Source of the DNA: Aliigemmobacter aestuarii
GTDB lineage: Bacteria > Pseudomonadota > Alphaproteobacteria > Rhodobacterales > Rhodobacteraceae
Direction: 5' to 3'
DNA: 64,000 nucleotides
Assembly: GCF_004799285.1 (NCBI RefSeq)
Contig: NZ_SSND01000004.1
Coordinates: 248,001 to 312,000, forward strand
Below, piece after piece: positions 1 to 8,262 of this stretch. Below the pieces are notes generated by a model that did not search any database, was not told where the DNA came from, and saw only the letters and a program-made list of their open reading frames with translations. How positions within the stretch are numbered: the first letter of the stretch is position 1; each line of letters begins with the position of its first letter. The translations under genes were made by a program, and so were the position numbers.

Positions 1-241
1 CCACGCAAGCCACCCTGCCATTGCGTCACGCCTGAAGCGCGCCGAGGGGCATCTGCGCCGCGTCATCGGCATGATCGAGGAGGGCCGACCTTGCGTCGAT
101 CTCGCCACGCAACTCCATGCCGTCGAACGGGCGGTGGCCGAGGCGAAACGGGCGCTGATCCATGACCATATCGACCATTGCCTGACCGGCGAAGGCACGC
201 ATGACCTGGCCGAGATCAAGGCCCTGACAAAGCTGCTGTGA
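1..241 (+). CDS. CsoR/RcnR/FrmR-family metal-sensing repressor, C-terminal part
   Basis: The gene enters from the left edge and is read in frame from base 2 to a TGA at 239-241, giving 79 visible residues. The protein is an all-helical DUF156-type DNA-binding repressor. Visible family hallmarks are the RLKRAEGHLRRVI helix, a Cys in GRPCVD, a His near the start (SHPAI) and a His/Cys pair in DHIDHC, which correspond to the metal or aldehyde sensing positions of the CsoR/RcnR/FrmR group. The stop overlaps the start of the following exporter, so the two are co-transcribed. Whether it senses nickel/cobalt, copper or formaldehyde cannot be decided; the His-rich partner favours nickel or cobalt (inference). 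Confidence 0.85.
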   Translation, partial: HASHPAIASRLKRAEGHLRRVIGMIEEGRPCVDLATQLHAVERAVAEAKRALIHDHIDHCLTGEGTHDLAEIKALTKLL

Positions 242-1548
242 TGCTCGGGACCCTGCGCAACCCCACGTTCCGCCATCTCTTCGCCGCGCAGGTCGTGGCG
301 CTGGTCGGCACGGGGCTGGCCACTGTCGCGCTTGGCCTTCTGGCCTGGCAGCTTGCAGGGGAAAATGCGGGTCTGGTCCTGGGCACCGCTCTGGCGATCA
401 AGATGGTGGCCTATGTGACGCTCGCGCCTGTGGCAGCGGCCATCGCCGAACGCCTGCCGCGGCGGGCGTTTCTAGTCGCTCTGGACCTGATCCGGGGGGG
501 TGTCATCGCCTTCCTGCCCTTCGTGACCGAGGTCTGGCAGGTCTATCTGTTGATATTCTTCCTTCAGGCCGCCTCGGCCGGGTTCACCCCGGCTTTTCAG
601 GCAGTCATCCCCGACGTGCTGAAGGACGAGGATGACTACACAAACGCCCTGTCGCTGTTGCGGCTGGCAGAAGACCTGGAACAACTTGCCTCGCCGATGC
701 TGGCGGCGGCCCTGCTGACAGTGGTCAGCTTCCCTGTGCTGTTCGCGGGCACGGTCGCGGGCTTCGTCACCTCGGCCCTTCTGGTGGTCACCGCCCGCCT
801 GCCTGCGCGGGTGGCGGCAGAGCCCGGTCGTTTCTGGGCCGACGTGACCAAGGGGATCCGCATCTATGCCCGCACCCCGCGCCTGCGCGGGTTGATGGTG
901 ATGGAGGCCGCCGTCGCCGCCGCGGGGGCAATGGTCTATGTGAACACTGTCGTGCTGGTGCAGGCCCGGCTGGGGCTCGGCGAGGAATCCGTGGCGTTGG
1001 CCTTCGCGGGCTTTGGGGCGGGGTCGATGCTGGCGGCCTTCCTTCTGCCCCGCATCCTTGATCGTTTCTCCGACCGTCCGGTGATGATCGGCGGCGCTGT
1101 CCTGATGGTTGCAGGCGTGGCGCTGGTGCCGCCAGTGCGCAGCCTGGCGGGGCTTGTCGTGCTTTGGGCCATGATTGGCTTCGGCTTCTCGCTGACACAG
1201 ACACCCATAGGGCGGATCATCAGCCGTTCCGCACGCGAGGCCGACCGGGGTGTCGTCTTCGCCGCGCAATTCGCCCTGAGCCATGCCTGCTGGCTGGTGA
1301 CCTATCCGCTTGCGGGCTGGATTGGGGCGGGTGCTGGGCTTTCGGCCGCGGCGCTGGTCCTTGCCGCCATCGGCGCTGCGGGCCTCGCCGCCGTGCTGCG
1401 ACTCTGGCCGGCCGATGACCGGGCCGTGATTGCCCACGCCCATCCGGACCTTCCGCCTGACCACCCGCATCTGGCCGAACATGGCCCCCATCATGCCCAT
1501 GTCGTGGTCATCGACGACCTTCACCCCCGCGGGCCGACCGTGGCGTGA
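241..1548 (+). CDS. MFS transporter with histidine-rich C-terminal tail (putative metal exporter)
   Basis: A major facilitator of about 435 residues, consistent with 12 membrane segments and the EntS/NreB-like branch. The last 35 residues form a cytoplasmic-looking tail rich in His (HAHPDLPPDHPHLAEHG and more), as in NreB-type nickel exporters. ATG at 241 overlaps the upstream TGA by one base; GTG at 238 would be an alternative start. Placement directly behind a CsoR/RcnR-type repressor suggests metal-inducible efflux. The metal itself is inference. No other gene of a nickel or cobalt system is visible. Confidence 0.8.
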   Translation: MLGTLRNPTFRHLFAAQVVALVGTGLATVALGLLAWQLAGENAGLVLGTALAIKMVAYVTLAPVAAAIAERLPRRAFLVALDLIRGGVIAFLPFVTEVWQVYLLIFFLQAASAGFTPAFQAVIPDVLKDEDDYTNALSLLRLAEDLEQLASPMLAAALLTVVSFPVLFAGTVAGFVTSALLVVTARLPARVAAEPGRFWADVTKGIRIYARTPRLRGLMVMEAAVAAAGAMVYVNTVVLVQARLGLGEESVALAFAGFGAGSMLAAFLLPRILDRFSDRPVMIGGAVLMVAGVALVPPVRSLAGLVVLWAMIGFGFSLTQTPIGRIISRSAREADRGVVFAAQFALSHACWLVTYPLAGWIGAGAGLSAAALVLAAIGAAGLAAVLRLWPADDRAVIAHAHPDLPPDHPHLAEHGPHHAHVVVIDDLHPRGPTVA

Positions 1549-1690
1549 TCCGCAGCCGCATCTGACGCGGGCAGGCCCGAAGCAGGGCAGGGGCAACCGA
1601 ACCCTGGCGGAACCTGCGGCGCGGCTTGACGCAGATCAGGGCGGACGCCTTCCGCCCATGCGCTGATGCGCATGAGTTGGAGCACACCGG

Positions 1691-1981
1691 ATGATCGTAA
1701 CCGCGCTTTCCGCCCTTGCCGAGCCAACCCGCCTTGAGGCAATGCGCCTTTTGGCCGACGGGTCGGAACATTGCGTCTGCGAGCTTGTGCGGAGGCTGGG
1801 CGCAACCCAAAGCCGGATGTCGCGGCACATGCAGGTGCTGAGGCAGGCGGGGCTGGTCGTGGACCGGCGCGATGCGCAATGGGTGCGCTACCGGATCAAC
1901 CCGGACCTGTCGCCGCCCCTGATCCGTCTCGTCGAAGCCGCGCTGGAGCGGCGGATCATGGTGACGGAGCAGGCGGCATGA
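1691..1981 (+). CDS. ArsR/SmtB-family repressor
   Basis: A 96-residue winged-helix repressor. The stretch EHCVCELVRRL holds Cys28 and Cys30 in the position of the arsenite/antimonite site of classical ArsR (ELCVCDL), followed by the recognition helix TQSRMSRHMQVLRQAGLV. Its TGA overlaps the ATG of the permease by four bases (ATGA), so it heads a three-gene operon with the permease and a thioredoxin-like protein. Predicted role is to repress this operon until a thiol-reactive metalloid or metal binds. The 142 bases upstream show no other gene. Confidence 0.9.
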   Translation: MIVTALSALAEPTRLEAMRLLADGSEHCVCELVRRLGATQSRMSRHMQVLRQAGLVVDRRDAQWVRYRINPDLSPPLIRLVEAALERRIMVTEQAA

Positions 1982-2976
1982 GCGTGTTCGGCTGGCTGAA
2001 CGACCAACTGCTGCGGATGACCTGGCTCAACGATCTGGTGGGCGCGGGCGTGGCGGCCATCGGGCTGGACCCGGCCTCGCGGCTTGGCGGGTCCGTCCAG
2101 TTCTTCGTCTATGACGTGATCAAGATCTTCATCCTGCTGTCGGTGCTGATCTTTGCCATCTCTTATGTCCAAAGCCATTTCCCGCCGGAACGGACGCGCG
2201 CCATGCTGGGCGGGCGGTCAGGTCTGGGCGCCAACACGCTGGCGGCGCTTCTGGGGACGCTGACGCCGTTCTGTTCCTGTTCGTCGATCCCCTTGTTCAT
2301 CGGGTTCACCGCCGCGGGCCTGCCGCTGGCGGTGACGTTTTCGTTCCTGATCTCTTCGCCTCTGGTCGATCTGGCCTCGGTGATCCTGCTGGCGTCGATC
2401 TTCAGCTGGCCGATTGCCCTTGCCTATGTGGGGGTCGGGCTGGTGGTGGCGATCCTTGGCGGGACGATCATCGGCCGCCTGGGGTTGGAGGATCAGGTGG
2501 CGGCGTTCGTCCGCACCGTCCCCGTTTGCGGCGAGGTCGCGGCCATGACGCGGGGTGAACGCGTGACCTATGCGCGCGACCAGGTGGTGGAAATCGTCCA
2601 CCGCGTCTGGCCCTTTGTTCTGGTCGGTGTCGGCATCGGGGCGGCGATCCACAACTGGGTGCCTGCCGATGTTCTTTCGGCCCTTCTGGGACAGGACAAG
2701 TGGTGGTCGGTCCCGGTGGCGGTGCTGGCGGGGATCCCCATGTATGCCGACATCTTCGGCACCCTGCCGATTGCCGAGGCGCTGGTGGGCAAGGGCGTTG
2801 GCCTGGGCACGGTGCTGGCCTTCATGATGGCGGTGACCGCCCTGTCGCTGCCCTCGCTCATCATGCTGAAGCGCGTGGTGAAGATGCCGCTTTTGGTCAC
2901 CTTTACCGGCGTCGTGACGCTTGGCATCCTGTCCATCGGGCTGATCTTCAACGCGATTTCCAACTGGTTCATCTGA
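1978..2976 (+). CDS. DUF318/ArsP-type permease
   Basis: An integral membrane protein of 332 residues with about eight to ten hydrophobic segments. The signature TPFCSCSSIPLFIGF near residue 100 and the motif PMYADIFGT are typical of the permease family that includes YraQ and the organoarsenical exporter ArsP. The start ATG at 1978 overlaps the ArsR stop; an in-frame extension to 1771 reads only through the ArsR gene in another frame and is rejected. Context (ArsR before, CxxC thioredoxin-like protein after) points to metalloid or metal efflux. The exact substrate is not visible. Confidence 0.85.
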   Translation: MSVFGWLNDQLLRMTWLNDLVGAGVAAIGLDPASRLGGSVQFFVYDVIKIFILLSVLIFAISYVQSHFPPERTRAMLGGRSGLGANTLAALLGTLTPFCSCSSIPLFIGFTAAGLPLAVTFSFLISSPLVDLASVILLASIFSWPIALAYVGVGLVVAILGGTIIGRLGLEDQVAAFVRTVPVCGEVAAMTRGERVTYARDQVVEIVHRVWPFVLVGVGIGAAIHNWVPADVLSALLGQDKWWSVPVAVLAGIPMYADIFGTLPIAEALVGKGVGLGTVLAFMMAVTALSLPSLIMLKRVVKMPLLVTFTGVVTLGILSIGLIFNAISNWFI

Positions 2977-2990
2977 GAGAGGACCGCATC

Positions 2991-3218
2991 ATGATCATCA
3001 AGATCCTTGGATCCGGCTGCAAGAAATGCGTGGCCCTGGGCGAAAACGCCAAGGCCGCCGTGGCCGCGGCTGGCAAGGATGCCGAGATCGTCAAGGTCAC
3101 CGACTTTGCCGATATTGCTGCCTATGGCGTGATGTCGACGCCGGGACTGGTGGTGGACGAAAAGGTCGTCTCGACCGGCAAGGTGCTGACGGCCGAAGAG
3201 ATTGGAAAACTGATCTGA
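2991..3218 (+). CDS. Small thioredoxin-fold protein (redox-active disulfide family)
   Basis: A 75-residue protein starting MIIKILGSGCKKC: a single minimal thioredoxin fold with the CxxC redox centre at residues 10-13 and a cis-Pro type STPGLV turn near residue 50. It matches the mini-thioredoxins often encoded next to DUF318 permeases. It begins 14 bases behind the permease with an AGAGAGGA ribosome site. It may deliver or reduce the permease substrate, or keep the permease CSC motif reduced; both are inference. Confidence 0.85.
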   Translation: MIIKILGSGCKKCVALGENAKAAVAAAGKDAEIVKVTDFADIAAYGVMSTPGLVVDEKVVSTGKVLTAEEIGKLI

Positions 3219-3327
3219 TGGACCATCGCGTCCACGCCCGCCGCATCGATGCGCAGCACCTTTTCCGGGGCCGAGACCGCGGCCAGCAGTGACGCGAACG
3301 ATCCGATCTTCGGCGACGCCCGGACAA

Positions 3328-3369
3328 GCGCCATTTGACGGGCGCCATTTGACGGGCGCTATTTGACGG
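3328..3369. repeat. 14-bp tandem repeat, three copies
   Basis: Three adjacent copies of GCGCCATTTGACGG (third copy has T for the second C of GCGCC) lie between the mini-thioredoxin gene and the end of glpR. They are outside any convincing gene and just beyond the 3' end of glpR. Confidence 0.85.
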
Positions 3370-3390
3370 GCGCGACAGGCGGAACGGGTT

Positions 3391-4200
3391 TCAGGGCGCA
3401 GGCGGGGTGCCGGGCTGCAGGGCAGGGCTGCGGGCATCGGGCGGGGACACCACCACCGTGGTGCCCCATTCCGCGCATTTCTGCGCAAGCCCCGGCGGCA
3501 GGGGGCGATCGGTGAACAGCGTCGTGATCTCGGCCAGCGAGGCCAGGCGGGCCGGGGCCGAGCGGTCCAGCTTGGAATGGTCGCAGACCAGAAACACCTT
3601 GCGCGCCTGACGGATGATCGCCTTCGACACCCGGACCTCGGCCAGGTCGAAATCGAGGATGTCGCCGTCGTGGTCCAGCGCCGAGGCGCCGATCACCGCG
3701 ATGTCGACCTTGAACTGCCCGAAGAACTGCGTCGTCAGGTCGCCGACCAGCCCGCCATCGGACCGGCGCAGCGCACCGCCCGCCACCATGATCTCGCATC
3801 CGGGATTGGCGGCCAGCGTGTTGGCCACGTTCATGTTGTTCGTCACCACCGTGATGTTGCGGTGGCCCAGAAGTTCACGCGCGACGGCCTCGGTCGTGGT
3901 GCCGAGGTTGAGGATGAGCGACGAATTTTCCGGGATCGCCGCCGCGCAGGCCCGCGCGATGGCGGCCTTCGCGGCCTCGTTCATCTGGCGGCGGTGGTCA
4001 TAGCCGAGGTTCGTCACCCCGGTCCGTGGCACGGCGCCGCCATGCACGCGGTCCAGATGCCCCATGTCCGACAGTTCCGACAGGTCGCGGCGGATCGTCT
4101 GAAGCGTCACGTCGAACCGCTGTGCCAGATCCTCGACCACCACGCGACCGTCCGCGCGGGCGATTTCAAGAATCTCGCTCTGCCGAAAACTCAGCGCCAT
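3391..4200 (-). CDS. glpR: DeoR-family glycerol-3-phosphate regulon repressor
   Basis: A 269-residue DeoR-type repressor. The N-terminal HTH covers residues 1-55 (RQSEILEIARADGRV ... TLQTIRRDLSELSDMG), followed by the DeoR sugar-phosphate binding domain with NLGTTTEAVARELL and the DHSK motif late in the chain. It is transcribed divergently from glpD and the glycerol ABC operon, with which such regulators are classically linked. The ATG at 4200 has a good GGAAGGGG site; an 11-codon upstream extension lacks one. Glycerol 3-phosphate as inducer is family knowledge. Confidence 0.92.
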   Translation of the reverse strand: MALSFRQSEILEIARADGRVVVEDLAQRFDVTLQTIRRDLSELSDMGHLDRVHGGAVPRTGVTNLGYDHRRQMNEAAKAAIARACAAAIPENSSLILNLGTTTEAVARELLGHRNITVVTNNMNVANTLAANPGCEIMVAGGALRRSDGGLVGDLTTQFFGQFKVDIAVIGASALDHDGDILDFDLAEVRVSKAIIRQARKVFLVCDHSKLDRSAPARLASLAEITTLFTDRPLPPGLAQKCAEWGTTVVVSPPDARSPALQPGTPPAP

Positions 4201-4381
4201 CGTTGGCCCCTTCCGCCGCCGTCGATCCCTCATCCATTTCGCAATCCGCCCAGCCGATCAAGGCAAAATCGCCGCTGCAACCGCACGGGAATCCGCGCCG
4301 CTACCCAGAAGCGCGACACGCGAAAATCCGCACTATTTCTATATTTCAAAGCGTTGCTGGGTTTCTGCATGTGCGAAGATG

Positions 4382-4411
4382 TTCGTTTTAATGATAAGCG
4401 CGCAAAAACGA
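4382..4411. promoter_or_regulatory. Candidate GlpR operator in the glpR-glpD intergenic region
   Basis: Inverted repeat TTCGTTTT (4382-4389) and AAAACGAA (4404-4411), separated by 14 bases, in an AT-rich island of an otherwise GC-rich region. TTCG-type half sites are characteristic of DeoR/GlpR operators. Position 67-96 bases before glpD suits control of glpD and possibly of glpR itself. Confidence 0.55.
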
Positions 4412-4477
4412 AAAAATACGGATTGACCCCGGCCGACGATTCGTTTCAACCTTGCCGCAACCAGGGAGGAAGCTGGC

Positions 4478-6073
4478 GTGACAGCGAAGACCAGGCCCGA
4501 CGTGGCCGACCTCTTCATCATCGGTGGCGGGATCAACGGCTGCGGAATCGCCCGCGACGCCGCAGGCCGGGGCCTGTCGGTCGTTCTTGCCGAACAGGGC
4601 GATCTTGCGCAGGCGACCTCGTCGGCCTCGACCAAGCTGTTTCACGGCGGTCTGCGGTATCTGGAGTATTTCGAGTTCCGCCTGGTGCGCGAGGCGCTGG
4701 AGGAACGCGAAACCCTGCTGGTCGCCATGCCGCACATCTCGTGGCCGATGCGCTTCGTGCTGCCCTATCACCCCGACATGCGGTTCGAGGGCGACACGCC
4801 CACCGGGCGGCTCTTGTCGCGGCTGATGCCTTGGATGAAGGGCCGCCGCCCTGCCTGGCTGATCCGGCTGGGGCTGTTTCTTTACGACACGCTTGGCGGG
4901 CGCAAGATCCTGCCCGCAACACGCACACTGGACCTGAGCCGCGATCCGGCGGGGCAGCCCCTGCAGCCGCGCTTTCGGCGGGCCTATGAATACTCCGACT
5001 GCTGGGTCGAGGACTCAAGGCTCGTCTCGCTCAACGCCCGCGACGCGGCGGAACGGGGCGCGCGGGTGATGACGCGCACGCGGGTCGTCTCGGCCACGCG
5101 GGCGGGCGATCTGTGGCAGGTCGTCACCGAAGGCCCCGACGGCCGGCGCACCCACAGCGCCCGCGCGCTGGTCAATGCCGGCGGTCCCTGGGTCGAGGAC
5201 GTGATCCGCAACGTGGCCCGCATCAATTCTTCCGAAGGGGTGCGGCTGGTGCGCGGGTCGCACGTCGTCACGCGGAAGCTATACGACCACGACCGCTGCT
5301 ATTTCTTCCAGGGAACGGATGGCCGGATCATCTTTGCCATTCCCTACGAACAGGATTTCACCCTGATCGGCACCACCGACAAGGATCACCAGGGCGCGCC
5401 CGGCGCTGCTGCCTGTTCGGACGAGGAACGCGACTATCTTCTGGCCTTCGCCAGCCAGTATTTCGCCCGGCCCGTCACCGTCGCCGATGTGGTCTGGACC
5501 TATTCGGGCGTGCGCCCGCTTTATAACGACGGGGCGAAATCTGCCACGGCGGCGACGCGCGATTATGTGCTGTCGCTGGACGGAAACGGGGCACCGCTGC
5601 TGAATGTCTTCGGCGGCAAGATCACCACCTACCGCCGCCTGGCCGAAAGCGCGCTGGAACGGCTGGCACCCTTCTTTCCGCAGGCCACGGGGCCCTGGAC
5701 GGCGCGGGTCGCGCTTCCGGGCGGGGATTTCCCGCATGACGGGGTCGCCACGCTGACCGAACGGCTGAAGGGCCGCTTTCCGTTTCTGGGCGATTACTGG
5801 GCGGCCCGCATGATCCGCGCCTACGGAACCGAGGCCGAGACCATACTGGGGTCGGCGCGGACGGCGGCGGACCTTGGCCGCGACTTCGGCGCGACCCTGA
5901 CCGAGGCCGAGGTGCGCTGGCTGATGGTGCATGAATTCGCCTCGGCCGCCGCCGATGTGGTCTGGCGACGCACCAAGCTTGGCCTGCGCATGACCGGGGA
6001 ACAGATCGCCGCGCTGGATGCGTTCATGTCGGGTGCGGCTGTCGGCGGGGCGTCCAGCCCTGCCGCGGAATGA
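4478..6073 (+). CDS. glpD: Aerobic glycerol-3-phosphate dehydrogenase
   Basis: A 531-residue FAD enzyme that oxidises sn-glycerol 3-phosphate to dihydroxyacetone phosphate and feeds electrons to ubiquinone at the inner membrane. The FAD-binding GGGINGCGIARDAAGRG motif lies near residues 16-33, followed by the family signature STKLFHGGLRYLE, and SGVRPLY appears near residue 345. The start is GTG at 4478 behind a GGGAGGA site. It is the first gene of the operon that continues through glpS-glpV, with only 9 bases to glpS. Length is normal for the family. Confidence 0.95.
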   Translation: MTAKTRPDVADLFIIGGGINGCGIARDAAGRGLSVVLAEQGDLAQATSSASTKLFHGGLRYLEYFEFRLVREALEERETLLVAMPHISWPMRFVLPYHPDMRFEGDTPTGRLLSRLMPWMKGRRPAWLIRLGLFLYDTLGGRKILPATRTLDLSRDPAGQPLQPRFRRAYEYSDCWVEDSRLVSLNARDAAERGARVMTRTRVVSATRAGDLWQVVTEGPDGRRTHSARALVNAGGPWVEDVIRNVARINSSEGVRLVRGSHVVTRKLYDHDRCYFFQGTDGRIIFAIPYEQDFTLIGTTDKDHQGAPGAAACSDEERDYLLAFASQYFARPVTVADVVWTYSGVRPLYNDGAKSATAATRDYVLSLDGNGAPLLNVFGGKITTYRRLAESALERLAPFFPQATGPWTARVALPGGDFPHDGVATLTERLKGRFPFLGDYWAARMIRAYGTEAETILGSARTAADLGRDFGATLTEAEVRWLMVHEFASAAADVVWRRTKLGLRMTGEQIAALDAFMSGAAVGGASSPAAE

Positions 6074-6082
6074 GGGGGAAGG

Positions 6083-7171
6083 ATGGCACTGGAACTGCAA
6101 GCCGTAAGCCGGGTCGTGAAGGGGCAGGTGCATATCCAGCCCACCACGCTGACGCTTGAGAAGGGCACGATGAATGTCCTTCTTGGCCCCACGCTGTCGG
6201 GCAAGACATCGCTGATGCGCCTGATGGCGGGGCTGGATGCCCCCAGCACGGGGCGTCTTGTCTGGGATGGCAGCGACGTGACCGGCGTGCGCGTGCAGGA
6301 CCGCAAGGTGGCGATGGTCTATCAGCAGTTCATCAACTATCCGGGCCTGACCGTCTATGAGAACATCGCCTCGCCCCTGCGCCTGATGGGCAAGGGCCGG
6401 GACGAGATCGACCGGGCGGTGCGCCAGACGGCCGAGATGCTGAAGCTGACCCCGATGCTGCAGCGCAAGCCGCTGGAGCTTTCGGGCGGCCAGCAGCAGC
6501 GTTGCGCGCTGGCGCGGGCGCTGGTGAAGGGTGCGGGGCTTGTCCTTCTGGATGAGCCGCTGGCCAACCTCGACTACAAGCTGCGCGAGGAACTGCGCGC
6601 CGAGATCCCCCGGATCTTCGAGGAGTCGGGGGCGATCTTCGTCTATGCCACGACCGAACCCGAAGAGGCGCTGCTTCTGGGCGGCAATACCGCGACCATG
6701 TGGGAGGGCCGCGTCACCCAGTTCGGCCCGACACCGACGGTCTATCGCCAGCCCGCCGACGCGGTCACGGCGCGGGTGTTCAGCGATCCGCCGATGAATT
6801 TCGTGCCCTGCGCGAAGGACGGGCAGCGCATGACCTTCGGCATCGATGCCGCAGCCCCGGCCAGCGGCGCCTTCGCCGCGCTGCCCGATGGCCGCTACAT
6901 GGCGGGCTTCCGCGCCAATCACCTGCATCTGGAAACCCATTCGGGGCAGGCGGTGAAATTCCGCTGCACGCTTGGCGTAAGCGAGATCACCGGATCGGAA
7001 ACCTTCCTTCACCTCGATCACGGCGCCGATCGCTGGGTCGGGCTGGTCCACGGGGTGCACGACCTGCCGCCGGGCGGCGAGGTCAGCGTCTGGCTTGATC
7101 CGGCGCATGTCTACATCTTCGATGCCGAGGGGCGGCTTGCCGCGCCCGCGGCCTATGCGGCGGCGGCCTGA
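6083..7171 (+). CDS. glpS: Glycerol ABC transporter ATPase 1
   Basis: A 362-residue ABC ATPase of the sugar (MalK-like) type with a C-terminal TOBE-like region. Walker A is GPTLSGKT (residues 35-42), signature LSGGQ (133-137), Walker B LVLLDEP (153-159). The switch (H-loop) position reads ATTEPEEA, with Thr191 where His is expected. The gene order D-S-T-P-Q-U-V matches the glycerol importer described in Rhizobium leguminosarum. It pairs with glpT, two bases downstream; each ATPase lacks the element the other retains (see findings). Confidence 0.9.
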   Translation: MALELQAVSRVVKGQVHIQPTTLTLEKGTMNVLLGPTLSGKTSLMRLMAGLDAPSTGRLVWDGSDVTGVRVQDRKVAMVYQQFINYPGLTVYENIASPLRLMGKGRDEIDRAVRQTAEMLKLTPMLQRKPLELSGGQQQRCALARALVKGAGLVLLDEPLANLDYKLREELRAEIPRIFEESGAIFVYATTEPEEALLLGGNTATMWEGRVTQFGPTPTVYRQPADAVTARVFSDPPMNFVPCAKDGQRMTFGIDAAAPASGAFAALPDGRYMAGFRANHLHLETHSGQAVKFRCTLGVSEITGSETFLHLDHGADRWVGLVHGVHDLPPGGEVSVWLDPAHVYIFDAEGRLAAPAAYAAAA

Positions 7172-7173
7172 CC

Positions 7174-8262
7174 ATGGCACAGATCACCCTGAAAAACCTT
7201 GCCCACAGCTACCACGCCAATCCGCGCGGCGAACAGGATTTCGCGCTGAAGGAAATGGACCACGTCTGGCAGGACGGCGGGGCCTATGCGCTTCTGGGCT
7301 CGTCCGGCTGCGGCAAGACCACGCTTCTGAACATCATCTCGGGCCTTCTGAAACCCAGCCAGGGCCGCGTGCTGTTCGGCGACCGCGACGTGACCGAGGC
7401 CGAAACCGCCGAACGCAACATCGCGCAGGTGTTCCAGTTCCCGGTCGTCTACGACACGATGACGGTGCGCGACAACCTCGCTTTTCCGCTGCGCAACCGC
7501 GGCAAGGACGCGGCCTACATCAAGGCCCGCGTGTCCCAGATCGCGGCGATGATCGGGATGGAGGCGATGCTGGACCGCAAGGCGCGCGGGCTGACCGCCG
7601 ATGCCAAGCAGAAGATCAGCCTTGGCCGCGGCATGGTCCGCGAGGACGTGAACGCGATCCTCTTCGACGAACCGCTGACCGTGATCGACCCGCACATGAA
7701 GTGGGAATTGCGCACGCAGCTGAAACAGCTTCACCGCGAATTCGGCCACACGATGATCTATGTCACCCATGACCAGACCGAGGCGCTGACCTTCGCCGAC
7801 AAGGTGGTGGTCATGTATGACGGGCGCGTGGTGCAGATGGGCACCCCGGAAGAGCTGTTCGAGACCCCGGCGCATACCTTCGTGGGCTATTTCATCGGCT
7901 CGCCGGGGATGAACCTGCTGGATGCCGAAATCAGCGGCGGCGCGGCGCGGGTCAACGGGGCGGTCGTCCCGCTGGCCGGGTCCTACGGGCCGGTTGCGGG
8001 CCGCACGCAGATCGGCATACGCCCGGAATACTGCCTGCTGACCGAGGGCGGCGGCCTGCCGATCGCCATCCGCCGGGTCGAGGACGTCGGCCGCCACCGC
8101 ATCATCCGCGGCGAGGTCGCGGGAACCCCGGTCAACGTGATCGCGCCCGAGGGGATGCCGGTGGGTGCGACCATGACCCATGTCCGCTTCGCGCCCGAAC
8201 GCATCAATGTCTATGCCGATGACTGGCGCATCGCCCCGACCGGCACGAGGGGGGCCGCCTGA
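7174..8262 (+). CDS. glpT: Glycerol ABC transporter ATPase 2
   Basis: A 362-residue ABC ATPase. Walker A GSSGCGKT (42-49), Q-loop QVFQFP, Walker B AILFDEP (161-167) and switch VTHDQTEA with His199 are intact. The ABC signature is replaced by LTADAKQKISLGRG (140-153) and the D-loop is unusual (TVIDPHMK). It ends in a TOBE-like domain. It is predicted to form a heterodimer with GlpS, energising import of glycerol through GlpP/GlpQ. The TGA overlaps the glpP ATG by one base. Not the MFS GlpT of E. coli; the symbol follows the rhizobial operon. Confidence 0.88.
   Translation: MAQITLKNLAHSYHANPRGEQDFALKEMDHVWQDGGAYALLGSSGCGKTTLLNIISGLLKPSQGRVLFGDRDVTEAETAERNIAQVFQFPVVYDTMTVRDNLAFPLRNRGKDAAYIKARVSQIAAMIGMEAMLDRKARGLTADAKQKISLGRGMVREDVNAILFDEPLTVIDPHMKWELRTQLKQLHREFGHTMIYVTHDQTEALTFADKVVVMYDGRVVQMGTPEELFETPAHTFVGYFIGSPGMNLLDAEISGGAARVNGAVVPLAGSYGPVAGRTQIGIRPEYCLLTEGGGLPIAIRRVEDVGRHRIIRGEVAGTPVNVIAPEGMPVGATMTHVRFAPERINVYADDWRIAPTGTRGAA

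Noticed and set aside
472-1596. 374-codon minus-strand reading frame opposite the MFS exporter
   Set aside because: His/Arg/Gln-rich low-complexity translation, pure antisense shadow of a well-supported membrane protein in high-GC DNA.
5279-7180. 633-codon minus-strand frame across glpD and glpS
   Set aside because: No domain; antisense to two conserved genes.
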